NCBI GenBank assembly: GCA_019775845.1
Contig: JADQAV010000064.1
Span: forward strand, 1 to 64,000
Source: Myrmaecium sp. VS I D KN 1
Lineage: Eukaryota > Ascomycota > Dothideomycetes > Valsariales > Valsariaceae
Direction: 5' to 3'
DNA: 64,000 bases
This document shows positions 24,401 to 35,119 of this stretch, one piece after another; the first letter of the stretch is position 1, and every line of letters begins with the position of its first letter. A program made the position numbers and the translations under genes. Under the pieces are notes generated by a model that made no database searches, was not told the origin of the DNA, and was given only the letters and a program-made list of their open reading frames with translations.

Positions 24401-26054
24401 GACCCACCGGTAAGCTCCTTCGACATTGATGCAGTCGGTATGGTTGTCAATGCCGATGCCGACGCAGTTGAATTTCCTGCCGGGAGTAGTGGCAAGGTGG
24501 TGGCGACCGGTGTCAGGATAGTAACCTCTGTGAGTAATATATGTCCTGATGAAGTTTGAGGTAAACTCAAAACAGGTACTATCGCCGAAGGACTCAGCGT
24601 TGTGGACCTGAGATCGCTGATGCTCGATGTGAGTATGAGAGATGCCGGCAGACTAGTTTCGCTGTGTGATGAGATGCCCTGTTCTGTCGAATGTTCCAAT
24701 ACATGGGAAACATCTTGGACGCTCTGTGATTGAACAGGTCCGGAACCCGGGAGCGAGGATATGATTTCTGATTGGGGTTCGATAGATGTATCCCCTACCA
24801 GCACAGTTGACAGATCTGGGGCTGTGGAGCTCTTAGGGATAACCTCTGTCGACACGGCACCATTTGTGAGACTTGTCAACAGAGGCAATCCGGCCGTGCT
24901 GCCAAGCGAGACTGTTGACCTGGTCACAGACGGTCCACTGGCACTTGCTGCAGGTGTTGACAGATCTGGAGTTGTGGAGCTCTTAAATATCATCCCAGTC
25001 GACATGGTGTTAAGTATGGAAGAAGTCAACAAAGATACGTCTGTCATGCTGTCAAGCGAGACTGTTGATCCAGTCACAGACAGACCACTGTCACTTGCTG
25101 CAGTTGTTGACAGATCTGGGTCCGTGAAGGTCTTCGGTATGACCTCAGTCGTCATGGCGCCAGATATGGGAGAAGTCAACAAAGACGCTTTTGTCGTGCT
25201 ATCAAGTGAGACTGTTGAACCTGTCATAGACATACCATTGGCACTCGATGTAGGTGTAGAGACAGGTACAGCCTCGCTGGAGGCAGCCGGTGCATTGGTC
25301 GCGATAACATGATCCACCGAAGATGATAGTGAATCTTGAGCAGAAGTAGGAAATACCGAAGCGGTCGATGGACCTTCGAGGACCGAAGAGGACAGCTGCA
25401 AACTTGAGGTTGCTAACTCCGATGGTGTTACCTGAAATGGAAGAGCCAAAGAAACCGCAGATGCCGTGGAACCGGAGTAGATGGTTGAGCTTCTGACCCT
25501 TGAGGTACCGATCTCTGGACCGGAAGGACCAGGCGAAAATGAAAAGGACGTATGAAGGCTATCAGGTTCGCTTAGAAAGACAGTTGAGTGCACCGGTCTG
25601 AGTTCCAATTCAGAAGTGTGTTCCGGATTTGCAGTGCTAGACTGGTATACAGTGGACTGAGAAGGCGAAGACTGGGAAGGCCGCCAGATAACTGTCGTCA
25701 CGATCGTCACGGTGACCTCGGTGGATGCGAAACTCTCTGCAGCCACACCACGGGCTTCCAAAGACGCGACTGTTGTGTGTGCATCAGAGTGAGGCGCGAC
25801 TTCTGTTGCTTGTGGCAGCGCCGACGAAAGTGATGAAGACGTAGCCTTGGATATAGATGAGTAACTGCAAGTCTCAGACAGCAGGGGCAACCCTACCTCC
25901 TCAGCACGAGCTACTGAACCAAGCTGGGTATATACGTTAGACAATGTCAACATGAACGATGAGCTCAGACATCAAAACTCACCTTCGGGCCAGACGATGC
26001 TTCTGCGCATGTCGCGCAGATGATAAACCACGTAAGAAGATGCTTCCACTCCAT
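21478..26054 (-). CDS. Large secreted Ser/Thr-rich repeat protein (mucin-like)
   Basis: Two exons (26054-25983 and 25923-21478) give 1505 aa. Exon 1 encodes a 24-residue start, MEWKHLLTWFIICATCAEAS plus a few residues, that reads as a signal peptide. The 59 bp intron has donor GTGAGT, branch TCTAAC and acceptor CAG. Residues 25 to about 800 are Ser/Thr-rich and probably heavily O-glycosylated, with a 50-residue tandem repeat at about 250-400. Next come a region with several cysteines (CGCPDDDQCDPH), an acidic/Lys patch, and a proline-rich linker near 986. A three-fold Cys repeat containing PCKTMTAT lies near 1045-1195, then about nine DQG-centred repeats with N-glycosylation sites (about 1228-1470). 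There is no transmembrane segment or clear GPI signal at the end. It is likely a cell-wall or secreted adhesive protein, but no enzyme domain is seen and the function is unknown. Confidence 0.82.
21640..22390 (-). repeat. DQG-motif repeat array within the secreted protein
   Basis: About nine units of roughly 23-30 residues are each centred on DQG (EQG once). Several follow the pattern CP-x-N-x-T-L-x-WW-x-DQG-x-x-G. Most units have a CP pair and an N-x-T/S sequon. Examples of the core are WWDDQGREG, WWADQGIDG, DSLDQGQDG and TWDQGANG. The cysteine per unit suggests disulphide-stabilised modules. I do not recognise the repeat as a named domain. Confidence 0.8.
24790..25250 (-). repeat. Three 150 bp tandem repeats (50 residues each)
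   Basis: The sequence CAGATCTGG recurs at exactly 24811, 24961 and 25111 on the plus strand, a 150 bp period. Surrounding blocks such as GAGACTGTTGA recur with the same spacing. In the protein the unit contains VSLDS-x(n)-SLLTS and a P-DLST block. The three copies differ by scattered substitutions but keep frame. Confidence 0.85.
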
Positions 26055-27715
26055 GTTTGGCCGTTCATGAGCGGAAGAGGCATGTGAACGCGTCGGGACA
26101 TAATCTTTTGTCACCAGATAATTCTCTCAGTTCGGTGGCTGCACGCTGCTAAACGCGCTAAGCACCTCACAATAGCAAAAACTCAATTGGTGCAACCATA
26201 TCAAAGCCTCGGTAGAACTGGTCCAAAATTTAACCAAAATAATTACTGCCTGGACACTGAAGTAGTAATAAGACGTTCTGGATGTGGCTCCTGACAGCCA
26301 TGTGGTGCGCGACCGCTGAATGCACAATAGTGAAGAGGAAGCAATCACTCCAAGCTGATGAAACAGTGACCAAAGAAAATGAAGCTTTTTAAGTGAAAGG
26401 AAGATGCTATAGGAAAGACTCAACGTAATCGTTTCGGTCAAGGTACAAAACGTATGCTTGAGACAATTGAAATGGATTATCATGACAAAATGACCTGGAC
26501 CATCATTCGGTCGCTTTGGCCAGCGGATTAGGCTTGCATTTCATTGCATTCCAAGTTCCCTGCCACTCACCTCTGGCTCCAACGTATACCTGGGGTTGAC
26601 GGCAGCGTCTGATGGCAGTTTCCACCATCGTTGATCCTAGACAGGCACATGCGGATGTCTCTATATAGCTAGAGACGTCTGCACTGGGCCTAGAAGAAGT
26701 TCTGTAACACCCATCAGGTGCATTGTTCATGGCTTTCGCTCTTGAGGTCGATACAGAAGGGGTAAAGAGGAGAATGACCGAAAATCAGGAGGACTTTCAT
26801 CCTCTTGTTAGTTCTGCATCATCTTGTCTCCATGTTCTTACCTTCTATACGTACCAGGTTCGCTATGTGTCGCAGACTGGATAGACCGGGAAGTTACAAC
26901 TTGTGATGCAACTCCAATGACTTGAACCTGATGCAGCTCCTGTCAATGATGAACCTCGAACACGAGCGAAGGGTGGTTGCACTCCAAGCCGAGACAATAT
27001 CAATAAAGCCGCCCTGATGGATTGCTGTGGCTTTTGATCGCTAGAAAAGGCATTTCCCTCACTACAGGCCCTTTTGTGGAGAGCGATACTCGCCGTGACA
27101 CTTTGCGAAGGTAATCGTTCTTTCGAGATCCAACCCCTAGACTGGCTTGTTTCGGCTCGTATACGTCCATGATGCTGCTTTTGTTAAAATAGACCCAGAT
27201 ACTGCTAAGAATCAGAGGTCGTCGGTTGGGGGATTGTATTGAAACCAGTGTGGAGAATGAAAGAGAAGCCTAATGTCGAACGAAGTTTCTCTAGACTCCA
27301 GAGTGAACACGCCTTAAGTGGCAGAGGTCAACTGGTGTGAGGGTCAGAGTACTTCAAAAGAGGCTGTTTGAAGTCGGACCTGCGTGACGCACACTCCGTG
27401 ACAAAGTGAGTTTAGAGCGCTCCAGAAGGTAGATATCTTGGAAAGGCTCCAGGAACTCCTGCGTTGATGAGAGTGGTGCTTACTCATCCACAATTCCTGC
27501 CGAGGCTTGTTGTTCCTCAGGCAGAACATCCCCGCACTCACCGCCCGCAATGCCAGAAATCTGCCGCACCGCACGTCTCATCAAATCAGCCTGACTCACC
27601 TCCGCACCCGCCGCATCCAAGCCTGTACCAACCCTTCGCTCCCCGCATTAACCACCCGCCGGCCAAAATACTCTGCCGGTTGATTTTCGCATAACAACCT
27701 AGCAGCGCCTTCACC
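26055..27715. other. Divergent spacer upstream of the secreted protein and FRS2
   Basis: This 1.66 kb region between divergent starts holds the two promoters. No coding region is supported; short minus-strand open frames at 26127-26483 and 26503-26730 lack features of real proteins. No clear TATA box is placed near either start. Confidence 0.5.
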
Positions 27716-29382
27716 ATGCCTGGAACCCGCGGCCCGGTCCCGATTCCCTCGAAGGACACTGCCTGCGACCTTACCCAAGAAGTGCTCGATCTCCTCTCCA
27801 CCAAAGATTCCTTCAGCTCGTCCGCCGACTTCCCCGATGTCTCGCAGCCAGAGATCAAGGCCGCACTTGACCGATTGGCCAGCCGTAGCATGATTTCATA
27901 CGTTTCGAAGGACTCCGAAATCGTACTACTCTCCGGGGAAGGAAATCAGATCGTTAACGAGGGCAGCCACGAGTACAAGGTCTGGGAGGTTGTAAAGAGG
28001 AAAGGCAGGGTCGGCATTAAAGAACTTCCCAACGAGGTCGGTGCGGACAGTGCAAAGGTCGGCCAGGGCAACGCTTTCAGGAACAAGTGGATCAAGAAGG
28101 ATGGAGACAGCTTGGTTCCCATTGCCGACGAGGTTGAGGACAGCACGCGCAAGCTGCTGCAAAGCATCAAGGAGACTAAGACCTTGAAGGATGCCAAGGT
28201 GCTTGCGGATCTGAAGAAGAGGAAGCTGGTTACACTCAGCAAGGCGTTTGATTACGAGGTCACTAAAGGGCCTAAGTACGCGCGAGAGATACCCGTGGAG
28301 GTCACAGATCTGACGGCCGATATGCTGGCGAGCGGCGAGTGGGAATCTGCCAACTTCAAGCCTTACAACTTCAATGCTCTAGGTGCACAGCAAAATGCGG
28401 GTGCTCTGCATCCCTTGATGAAGGTTAGGGCTGAGTTCAGAAACATCTTCTTTTCGCAAGGCTTCGTGGAGATGCCGACGGCAAGGTCAGTGCATTTGCT
28501 GCCTGTGTAACATGCCTGGGCTTCTCGCTGACCAGACCTAGGTTTGTCGACTCGGGTTTCTGGAATTTCGACGCTCTTTTTGTGCCCCAACAACATCCTG
28601 CCCGTGATATGCAGGATACCTTCTTCATATCAGACCCTCCCAAGGCTGATAAGCCCCGTGCAGACCCTATTGCGGACAAGCAAATGGACGAGATGGAAGC
28701 GGGCGCGAGGAAACTCTATGGTACCGATGAGAAGAAGGAGATCAAACCCCGCGACTACGAAGCCTACTGGAACAACATCAAGCAGGTTCACCAAGATGGT
28801 GCTTTCGGCTCGATAGGCTACCGTTACCCGTGGTCCGAAGACGAATGTCTTCGTCTCGTCCTTCGTACTCACACCACTGCCATCTCTACTTGGTGTTTAC
28901 ACCGTCTGGCAGAGGATCCCCGCCCTGCTCGCTACTTCTCCATCGACCGCGTCTTCCGTAATGAGACTGTTGATGCTACTCACTTGGCTGAGTTCCATCA
29001 GGTTGAGGGTGTCATTGCTGACTTTGGCCTTACTCTCGGAGGTCTGATGCGCTTCCTCGAGGATTTCTTCTCCAAGATGGGGATCACGAACCTCCGCTTC
29101 AAGCCTGCATACAATCCGTATACGGAGCCCAGTATGGAAATCTTCGGTTATCACACCGGCCTTGGGAAGTGGGTTGAAATCGGTAACAGCGGAATGTTCA
29201 GACCGGAGATGTTGGAGCCTATGGGCCTGCCTAAGGACCTGAGGGTGTATGGGTTCGGTCTGAGTTTGGAGAGGCCAACAATGATCAAGTACGGTGTGAG
29301 CAACATCAGAGACCTACTGGGACATAAGGTGGATCTGAACTTCATCGAAAGCAATGCTGCGGTGAGATTGGATAAGAACTAG
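27716..29382 (+). CDS. FRS2: Cytosolic phenylalanyl-tRNA synthetase alpha subunit
   Basis: Two exons (27716-28485 and 28542-29382) give 536 aa. The 56 bp intron has donor GTCAGT, branch GCTGAC and acceptor TAG. The protein begins with the DNA-binding-like winged-helix region of eukaryotic alpha subunits (about residues 1-200). The class II synthetase core follows, with motif 2 around [19 protein letters not shown] and motif 3 [15 protein letters not shown]. The [17 protein letters not shown] block is rebuilt exactly by splicing. With the beta subunit (FRS1) it forms the heterotetramer that charges tRNA-Phe in the cytosol. Length and motif spacing match full-length family members, so it looks intact. 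Confidence 0.97.
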
Positions 29383-29940
29383 GATTGTCTTGGTAGAATC
29401 AAAAAAAGAGAAGCAGAGTGAAGAGAAGACACTCGGTGAGTGTTGGAGTAGAAGAATCATGTCTTACGAGAGCATTTTAGAAAAATGGAATATTATGGAT
29501 AGACAGAGGAGGCTCGCTAGTTCCGAACGTTAAGCTAGTTAACTTTAGCACGCCTACTGTATGTAAAAGTCGCGGGGGTAACCGATCGCGAGACCAGGGA
29601 CGACAGCAAAGAGAAAATAGGAAGCATTTTACGACAGAGCATCTAGATCGAGATGGGCTTTGTTCGAAGCCTTTCGATTGGAAGAGCCGTTAAGCAGGTC
29701 GTTGCTTTTGGTGGAAATACCCCGCATCCGCTTGAAGTCATTTGTGCAACCTTTACGTCAATCGTCAATCACCGTCAGCCTTGCCGGTCCGGGATGGCGG
29801 GGGTTAAATATATATAAATATCTCCTGTATGTAACTTCTCTTTGGGAGCATTTCAAAATTCCTAAGCTTTGTGAATACGCCTTCTTGCCGTGAAAATTTA
29901 CTATCCCACGAGAATACTTGCACAACTTCAATAATTCAAA
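29383..29940. other. Intergenic between FRS2 and the 125-aa protein gene
   Basis: This 558 bp spacer contains the FRS2 3' region and the promoter of the next gene, including a TATA element listed separately. Confidence 0.5.
29804..29820 (+). promoter_or_regulatory. TATA box of the 125-aa protein gene
   Basis: TTAAATATATATAAATA lies about 120-136 bp before the ATG at 29941, a plausible TATA position for a fungal gene with a short 5' leader. It is the strongest TATA match near any start in the window along with the one at 47165. Confidence 0.5.
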
Positions 29941-30533
29941 ATGTCAAGGTATGTACGCAGGCATCGGAACGACCAGCGAGCCCAGCTTCTCCCCCATAAA
30001 GTCGCTTTATCCAACGCTCTCACAAGCCCTTGAAAAAGAACGGCATAATGCTAATGGCAGTCCGCACACTGGTCTCCGCAGCGGTTCAATCGGCACCGAC
30101 GAGAACATCTCAGGAGCCAAGATCCAGCCTCTCGACTCGCCCACCAAGGTGCACCAGCCGCATGACTTCAGCGGCGGCGTCGCCGGCACGGAGGAGGACA
30201 TCGATCACTCACGGATTCAGCCTCTAGGTGGCGCAGGTGAGTCTCCCCTCTCAGGTCTCCGTCCGCTTCGTTGCTCTGCCATTCCCTTCTTCCATCTTCA
30301 CGCAACAACCCCCGCTGACAGACTGGTCGTTGGATACAGGACACTACCGTCACCCTGAGCCTCATTCCAATAGCCAGGGTGTGGTTGGACGCGAGAATGT
30401 GATCGCGAGTTCGAAGATCGATCCCATGGCCCATAACAAGCAGGCTGGCGATACGCATCAGGGCCTCGACGATGAGAGCATCGATGCTGCGCGCATCAGC
30501 CCGCTTGGAGAGGTGAGGGAGGAGTGGGCGTGA
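29941..30533 (+). CDS. Small hydrophilic protein with four repeated I-x-P-L motifs
   Basis: A three-exon model (29941-29948, 30061-30236, 30340-30533) gives 125 aa. The first coding exon is 8 nt (ATGTCAAG), followed by donor GTATGT. Intron 1 ends GCTAATGGCAG and intron 2 has GTGAGT and ACAG. The protein, starting MSSPHTGLRSGSIGTDENIS, is hydrophilic and has four related units: DENISGAKIQPL, EEDIDHSRIQPL, RENVIASSKIDPM and DESIDAARISPL. The pattern is acidic-E-x-I/V-x(2-4)-K/R-I-x-P-L/M. No signal peptide, membrane segment or known domain is seen, and it is probably disordered. I do not recognise the family. The in-frame agreement of all three exons and the repeats crossing exon boundaries support it as a real gene. 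The exact first intron is inferred. Confidence 0.65.
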
Positions 30534-30926
30534 GCTGGGACGCGTGGTTGAACAGGAGGGGAGTGAAAGGAAAATTGTTTCCTCTGGAAGGAGGCATTGC
30601 GGGATCGGGGGTTTTTTGTGAAGGTGACTGTATGATTAGCTTCTTTTCTGTTTTCTTTTCGAGCGACCGAGCAATGAATGATGAATGATGATTGACTCAT
30701 AATATTCCTTTATTCGTACTCGTATGGCTTTACGCTTCGTAAGGGTTTTCCGCCTGTGCTCTATGCCCGGAATCTGTCCGAAAGTCAACTGGTACTGCGG
30801 CTGCGACTCGGGAAGTCAAACACGCCGGTAATTTAAGCATGCGAATAACCATCCCATGCTTAAGAGTCAAAAGCCAGACGCTGGAAAAGCAAAGTCTTCT
30901 CCCGCCTCTTGTGTTCAATCAGCCTC
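30534..30926. other. Short convergent spacer
   Basis: This 393 bp region lies between the converging ends of the 125-aa protein gene and the small acidic-tail protein gene. Nothing further is seen in it. Confidence 0.5.
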
Positions 30927-31505
30927 TCAGCTGTCCACATCGCCCACACTCTCCACTCCATACTGGTCCTCCCAGCTCGGCCACACCACATCCCATTGAG
31001 GCACCCACTCCTTGGTCTTCCCCTTCTTCTCTTCCTCCTCCTCCTCATCCAACTCAAAGTCATCATCGTCCACCTTGTCATTATCCGCACCCTCTTCCAC
31101 CACCGCCGTCATCCTCGCCTCCCTCTCCTCCTCCGTCTCCCACGCAAACGCCAACGGCATATGATCCTTCACCCCAGCACCCTTCACCGTATCCGCAGCC
31201 CACTTGCCCTTGCCCTTTCCCTTCCCTTGCTCCTCCGCCGCCTCATCGCCGGACCCGCCCGCATCAATCCGCACCCAGCCCTTCTCCGGGTTCGCCGGGT
31301 CGCGCGCCTTGGCGAGCGCGTAGGCGCTGGGTGAAGAGGGGAGGGCACGGCCGTTGAGCGTGAGTGAGGGCGTGGTCGAGGTGAGGGCGTTGTGCAGCTC
31401 GGTTTTGAGCGTGCTGAGCGGGGAGAGCGGGTCGATGTTGAGCAGAATGGTGGTGCGGTGGTGCTTCAGGCGGAGCGTGAAGAGGTGCGGGGCCGCGCCT
31501 GGCAT
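30927..31505 (-). CDS. Conserved-looking small protein: ubiquitin-like start, acidic tail
   Basis: A single exon encodes 192 aa from an ATG that gives MPGAAPHLFTLRLKHHRTTI. The first about 75 residues alternate hydrophobic and polar residues like a beta-grasp (ubiquitin-like) fold: FTLRLKHHRTTILLNI, then a helix-like SPLSTLKTELHNAL, then SLTLNGRALPSS. This fold call is inference. The middle is Gly/Lys-rich. The C-terminal third is very acidic (DDDDFELDEEEEEE) and ends in a Trp-rich WVPQWDVVWPSWEDQYG. There is no signal peptide or membrane segment. I cannot assign a function; a protein-binding or proteasome/ubiquitin-linked role would be a guess. The sense strand is C-rich in the 5' half and G-rich in the 3' half. 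Confidence 0.7.
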   Translation of the reverse strand: MPGAAPHLFTLRLKHHRTTILLNIDPLSPLSTLKTELHNALTSTTPSLTLNGRALPSSPSAYALAKARDPANPEKGWVRIDAGGSGDEAAEEQGKGKGKGKWAADTVKGAGVKDHMPLAFAWETEEEREARMTAVVEEGADNDKVDDDDFELDEEEEEEKKGKTKEWVPQWDVVWPSWEDQYGVESVGDVDS

Positions 31506-34374
31506 GGTGGCGACTTTTTCTTGACGAATACTATAAGATGGAAAGACTCGGTTGGACTGGGCTTTCAGGTTGCGCGAGTATCAATGTGTGCGCTGTATGT
31601 ACTGTATTGTATGCTCCTGTGGTAGAGTGTTGACTTTCGACTGCGGCGAACTTCGGAGGTGAGAGACGGGTTGGCTGGGTGGTTGTGCGGGAGTTAGGTG
31701 CTACTGCTTGAAGCTGGATATAATAGGCCCTATATGTAAGCCTGACGGTGTCTCTGACGCTTGAGTTGTTCAGTTATGCAGTGAAGAGGTGCAGTAGCGT
31801 GAAGGCGAGTGGTGATAGTGATGGTAATGACAATGGCGACGGTCGTCCTTTGATATCGAGGCTCGCCAAGGTTTCAGGCGGTAAGGCTTCGCAGTGGGGG
31901 CGGTGAAAGGATGTTCGAGCTTCGCAGCGACTTCACATCAACACTTACTAGCTTTACAATGCCATTCACATCTCGAGGTCGTTAGATCTCCCTACGCGCA
32001 TGTAGATTCGCTACAGAACTATAGCAGAGACTATGCATGGGTTTTGGGATGCACAGGGCATCCCTATGCATATGAAATTGCCTGCAGAGAGCGTGCCGTT
32101 TATAGGCAAGAGTAGTGATCGACTGTGATTTAAAATAAACAGAGACTCAAGTTAGCAAGCCTTGCAGTGCCAGAGCTGAACGGGAACTAATACTATTAGT
32201 CAACTGCATATGGGGCAGGCAGGCAGCTGATGCGGAGTGAGGAGTGAGGCTGAAATGGAGTCCGGGGTAATTGTGCAATCAACGTCAGACGCACCCTTGA
32301 CTTCAATTATTTTGATTCGAAGATTTCCTAACATACTCATTTTGTTTCCCGCCCCTTCCGCTGGGCCTTCATGGCTCGGTAAATATTTTTTTCAACTGGA
32401 TAGGTACTTACCAGAATGTCAGACTCCAAGGTCAGGATAGAAGCATCCTTATACTAGCGAAGCACGTGTCCGCCCCTGTCGTTCCGTATCCGAAGAGCAG
32501 TACCTGACTCGGATACCGGCGCCTCCGGCAGCCGTGATCTGGAATCCGGCATTTCCTTCCCGGCTTCAAGCCAAGGCCTTACGATGGAATTTGGTTGAAC
32601 GGGAGCGGGATCGATAAGCGACCTCTAAAAGCCGCAGAAGGGCCTTCTCGAGGCTGGCAGTTCGTTACCAGAACCCCTCGACATCGTCACAGGTATGATT
32701 GATTCCATATCCAACATCCTCGTGAAACATGAGGGAAGCATGAGAATCTCAGGCGCCGAAAAAGCTTCTTCTGCCTCCCACTCTCTGTATTTCGCCTCTG
32801 AGGCTGGCGCTATCGATAACCTCCCGCGACAGCCTCGCGCGCACAGCAACCCCAGACGAGAAGAACTGCGTTCAGGTCGGTCGAAACGACCTCCCGTTCA
32901 CGGTTACAAAAGTATGTCGATCGGCCATCGAAGGTTCACGCGCGCGCGGACGAGCGGGAGCTGCAGGACTAAGGACAAAGCAGGTGAATAGGAGATGGTA
33001 AATTGCCCTATGACCCTCCTTTCCGCATTTGTATATTGAGGGCGATGTTGATCAGCAACCCTAGGTACCCTGCGTTCCCGCTCGCCCGCTTTGAGGGAGA
33101 AGCTGTCAGTGTCACTGGCCTCAGCGAAGATCTGATCGATCGTTCCACACTCTCACTTCCTGGCGAGCGCGCAGAGAACGAGGTAGCCCTCACCAGCCTA
33201 CCTGAAGGTAGGAGGGGTAACAATCTGGTTTGAGAGGGAGGAATGACGGAGAAGAGGAAGAGCAGAAGCTGGAGGGGAGGTTTCTGGACCAGCTGCTGTC
33301 TGTTCACAGTCGCATACAGCTGCCTGCCAATGTACACTGGAAGCACCTACCCAGTGCACTGAGCAGAGCGCTGTGGTCATCGGGTGGTTAGGCATGGACT
33401 TGCGGTAGTGATGACCGACAGGTGATCCCTTTCACGGGCAACAGCCTCTCTTAGGTACTGACTACCTCACATAGCTCTGATCGCTCAAGGACCGACCTCA
33501 AGCTATATTATGCTGTATATTGACTTACCTCATAGGGTTTCTGGCCTCAGGTGCCTCCGTTAGCCCCTCATCGGTTCTCTTGTCCGCACTTTCTGCGACG
33601 GCAAAACTTACCCCATCCTGCGTTTTCTTACGCGACACTATGTTTCTTACTGTTTCTTTACACTCCTATCCGGTAGTCTTCCCGCTTTACGCTCGACATG
33701 TCGGCATATCCCCGGCTTTGTCGGATATACCCCGTTTCTAGAAGGGCTGTCCAGTAGCTACTTTGTATCTTGGAAAGACTCACCGTCACTCCCTCTCTCC
33801 TTAACTCTTCCCACTTTCTTTCCTAGAACCGCCCCTTTACCGTGCCTGCATACCCCTAGATTGTCTCTACCGCCATCGCACCGCCATCGCCTGAGCATGA
33901 GGGCGAAGGCGTTACCTAGGGCGTTATTAGGGCGTTAGGGCGTGAAGGAGAAACCTGGGAAGTGGGCCATCAAGCGGGCGCCTAAACAGAGCAGCCGTCA
34001 ACCGGCGGCGACGCGCATCGAGGCTTCGCATTAACTCCCGCCAGGGCCTTTTAGTACCGAAGGACTAATGGTACCTGCTCGATGCCTTGCGGAAGGTGTT
34101 CCTTACAGACTAGATGGTATAAGTTACCAGACGTTAACATTACTGTGGTCATTCCCTCCAAACCTCCCTTCCGCCGCCCCACCCGTCGAGGTCCCTCCTC
34201 CGACTCCACCCCTCCGTCCGATCTACTAGTAGTGAACAGCAATCAGCCAAGGACTCCTCTCCTCGATGTTTGTAGGAGCACATGCGAGCCTGGTCCCTGT
34301 CACGATTCTTCCCTCCTCAGCCCTTCACCCTGCATGCCCTTGGCGCAAGCTAAGGTAGGCAGCCTAACCGACCT

Positions 34375-34396
34375 TCTCTCTCTCTCTCTCTCTCTC
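34375..34396. repeat. (TC)11 microsatellite
   Basis: An uninterrupted TC dinucleotide run of 22 bp lies in the upstream region of the Zn2Cys6 gene. Confidence 0.9.
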
Positions 34397-34929
34397 CTGA
34401 GGCAATAAGGCATCTTTACATATATAAATCAGGTGCTGTTGTAATAGTAGTATTTAGTAGATAGTAGTAATAACGTTCCCGAGGTACTATACTGTACGGT
34501 ATAAACTAATACCTGTTACAGTATATTTGCAGCCTTAGTACGCAGGTGGACACACGGACGTCCTTCCCACCATCTTCCCACCTTTCCACCTTCCCACCCA
34601 CCTCCCTCTCCCCCTCCCCCCCACCCACACACATTCCTCCCATCCCCCCCCTCGTCCCTGTTTATTGGGCTCTCCCGAGCTGCCCCTCGACATCCTCCTC
34701 TGGCTTGGCCCATCCGAGCGCGGCGGCGGTTTGCTAGTGCATCGCCTACGGGGAGCATGGGCAGATTGCTTCCCAAGCACGATGACACAAGCTTCTTTAT
34801 ACGGCATACCGGCGCCCATGGCCGAAGTCCCCTTCGGTCCTCACCGTTCGTTCGTCTTCAGATCACCAATCCAACTCTTTTTTTTTTTTCTGTTGTTGAC
34901 TCGACCTGATCGCGGACAGGTGTTGGCAA

Positions 34930-35040
34930 CCTCTCTCCCCGGCCAACCCTCTCCTTCTCTTCCACAACCACCACCTCTTCCTCCTTCTCCTTCTCCTCTC
35001 TCTTTCTCCCTCTCCCTCCGCCAGGCTCACCGTTCCTCCA
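34930..35040 (+). promoter_or_regulatory. Pyrimidine-rich promoter tract of the Zn2Cys6 gene
   Basis: A dense CT-rich stretch lies about 80-190 bp before the ATG at 35120. CT-rich tracts just before start codons are common in filamentous fungal promoters and often sit near the transcription start. This is a compositional call only. Confidence 0.35.
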
Positions 35041-35119
35041 AGGTGCTCTTGGGCCCGCGATTTCTACTGCTTTCCTTTCTCCGCGTCTCTCATTCATGGA
35101 GGCTGGTACCCCCCGTTCA

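Larger units (their letters stand above)
31506..35119. other. 3.6 kb divergent spacer, no supported gene
   Basis: This region contains the promoters of the small acidic protein and of the Zn2Cys6 factor. It includes a (TC)11 tract and a long pyrimidine-rich stretch near 34550-35050. Short open frames in the middle are scattered on both strands without motifs. No recognisable transposon coding sequence or RNA gene was found. Confidence 0.5.
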
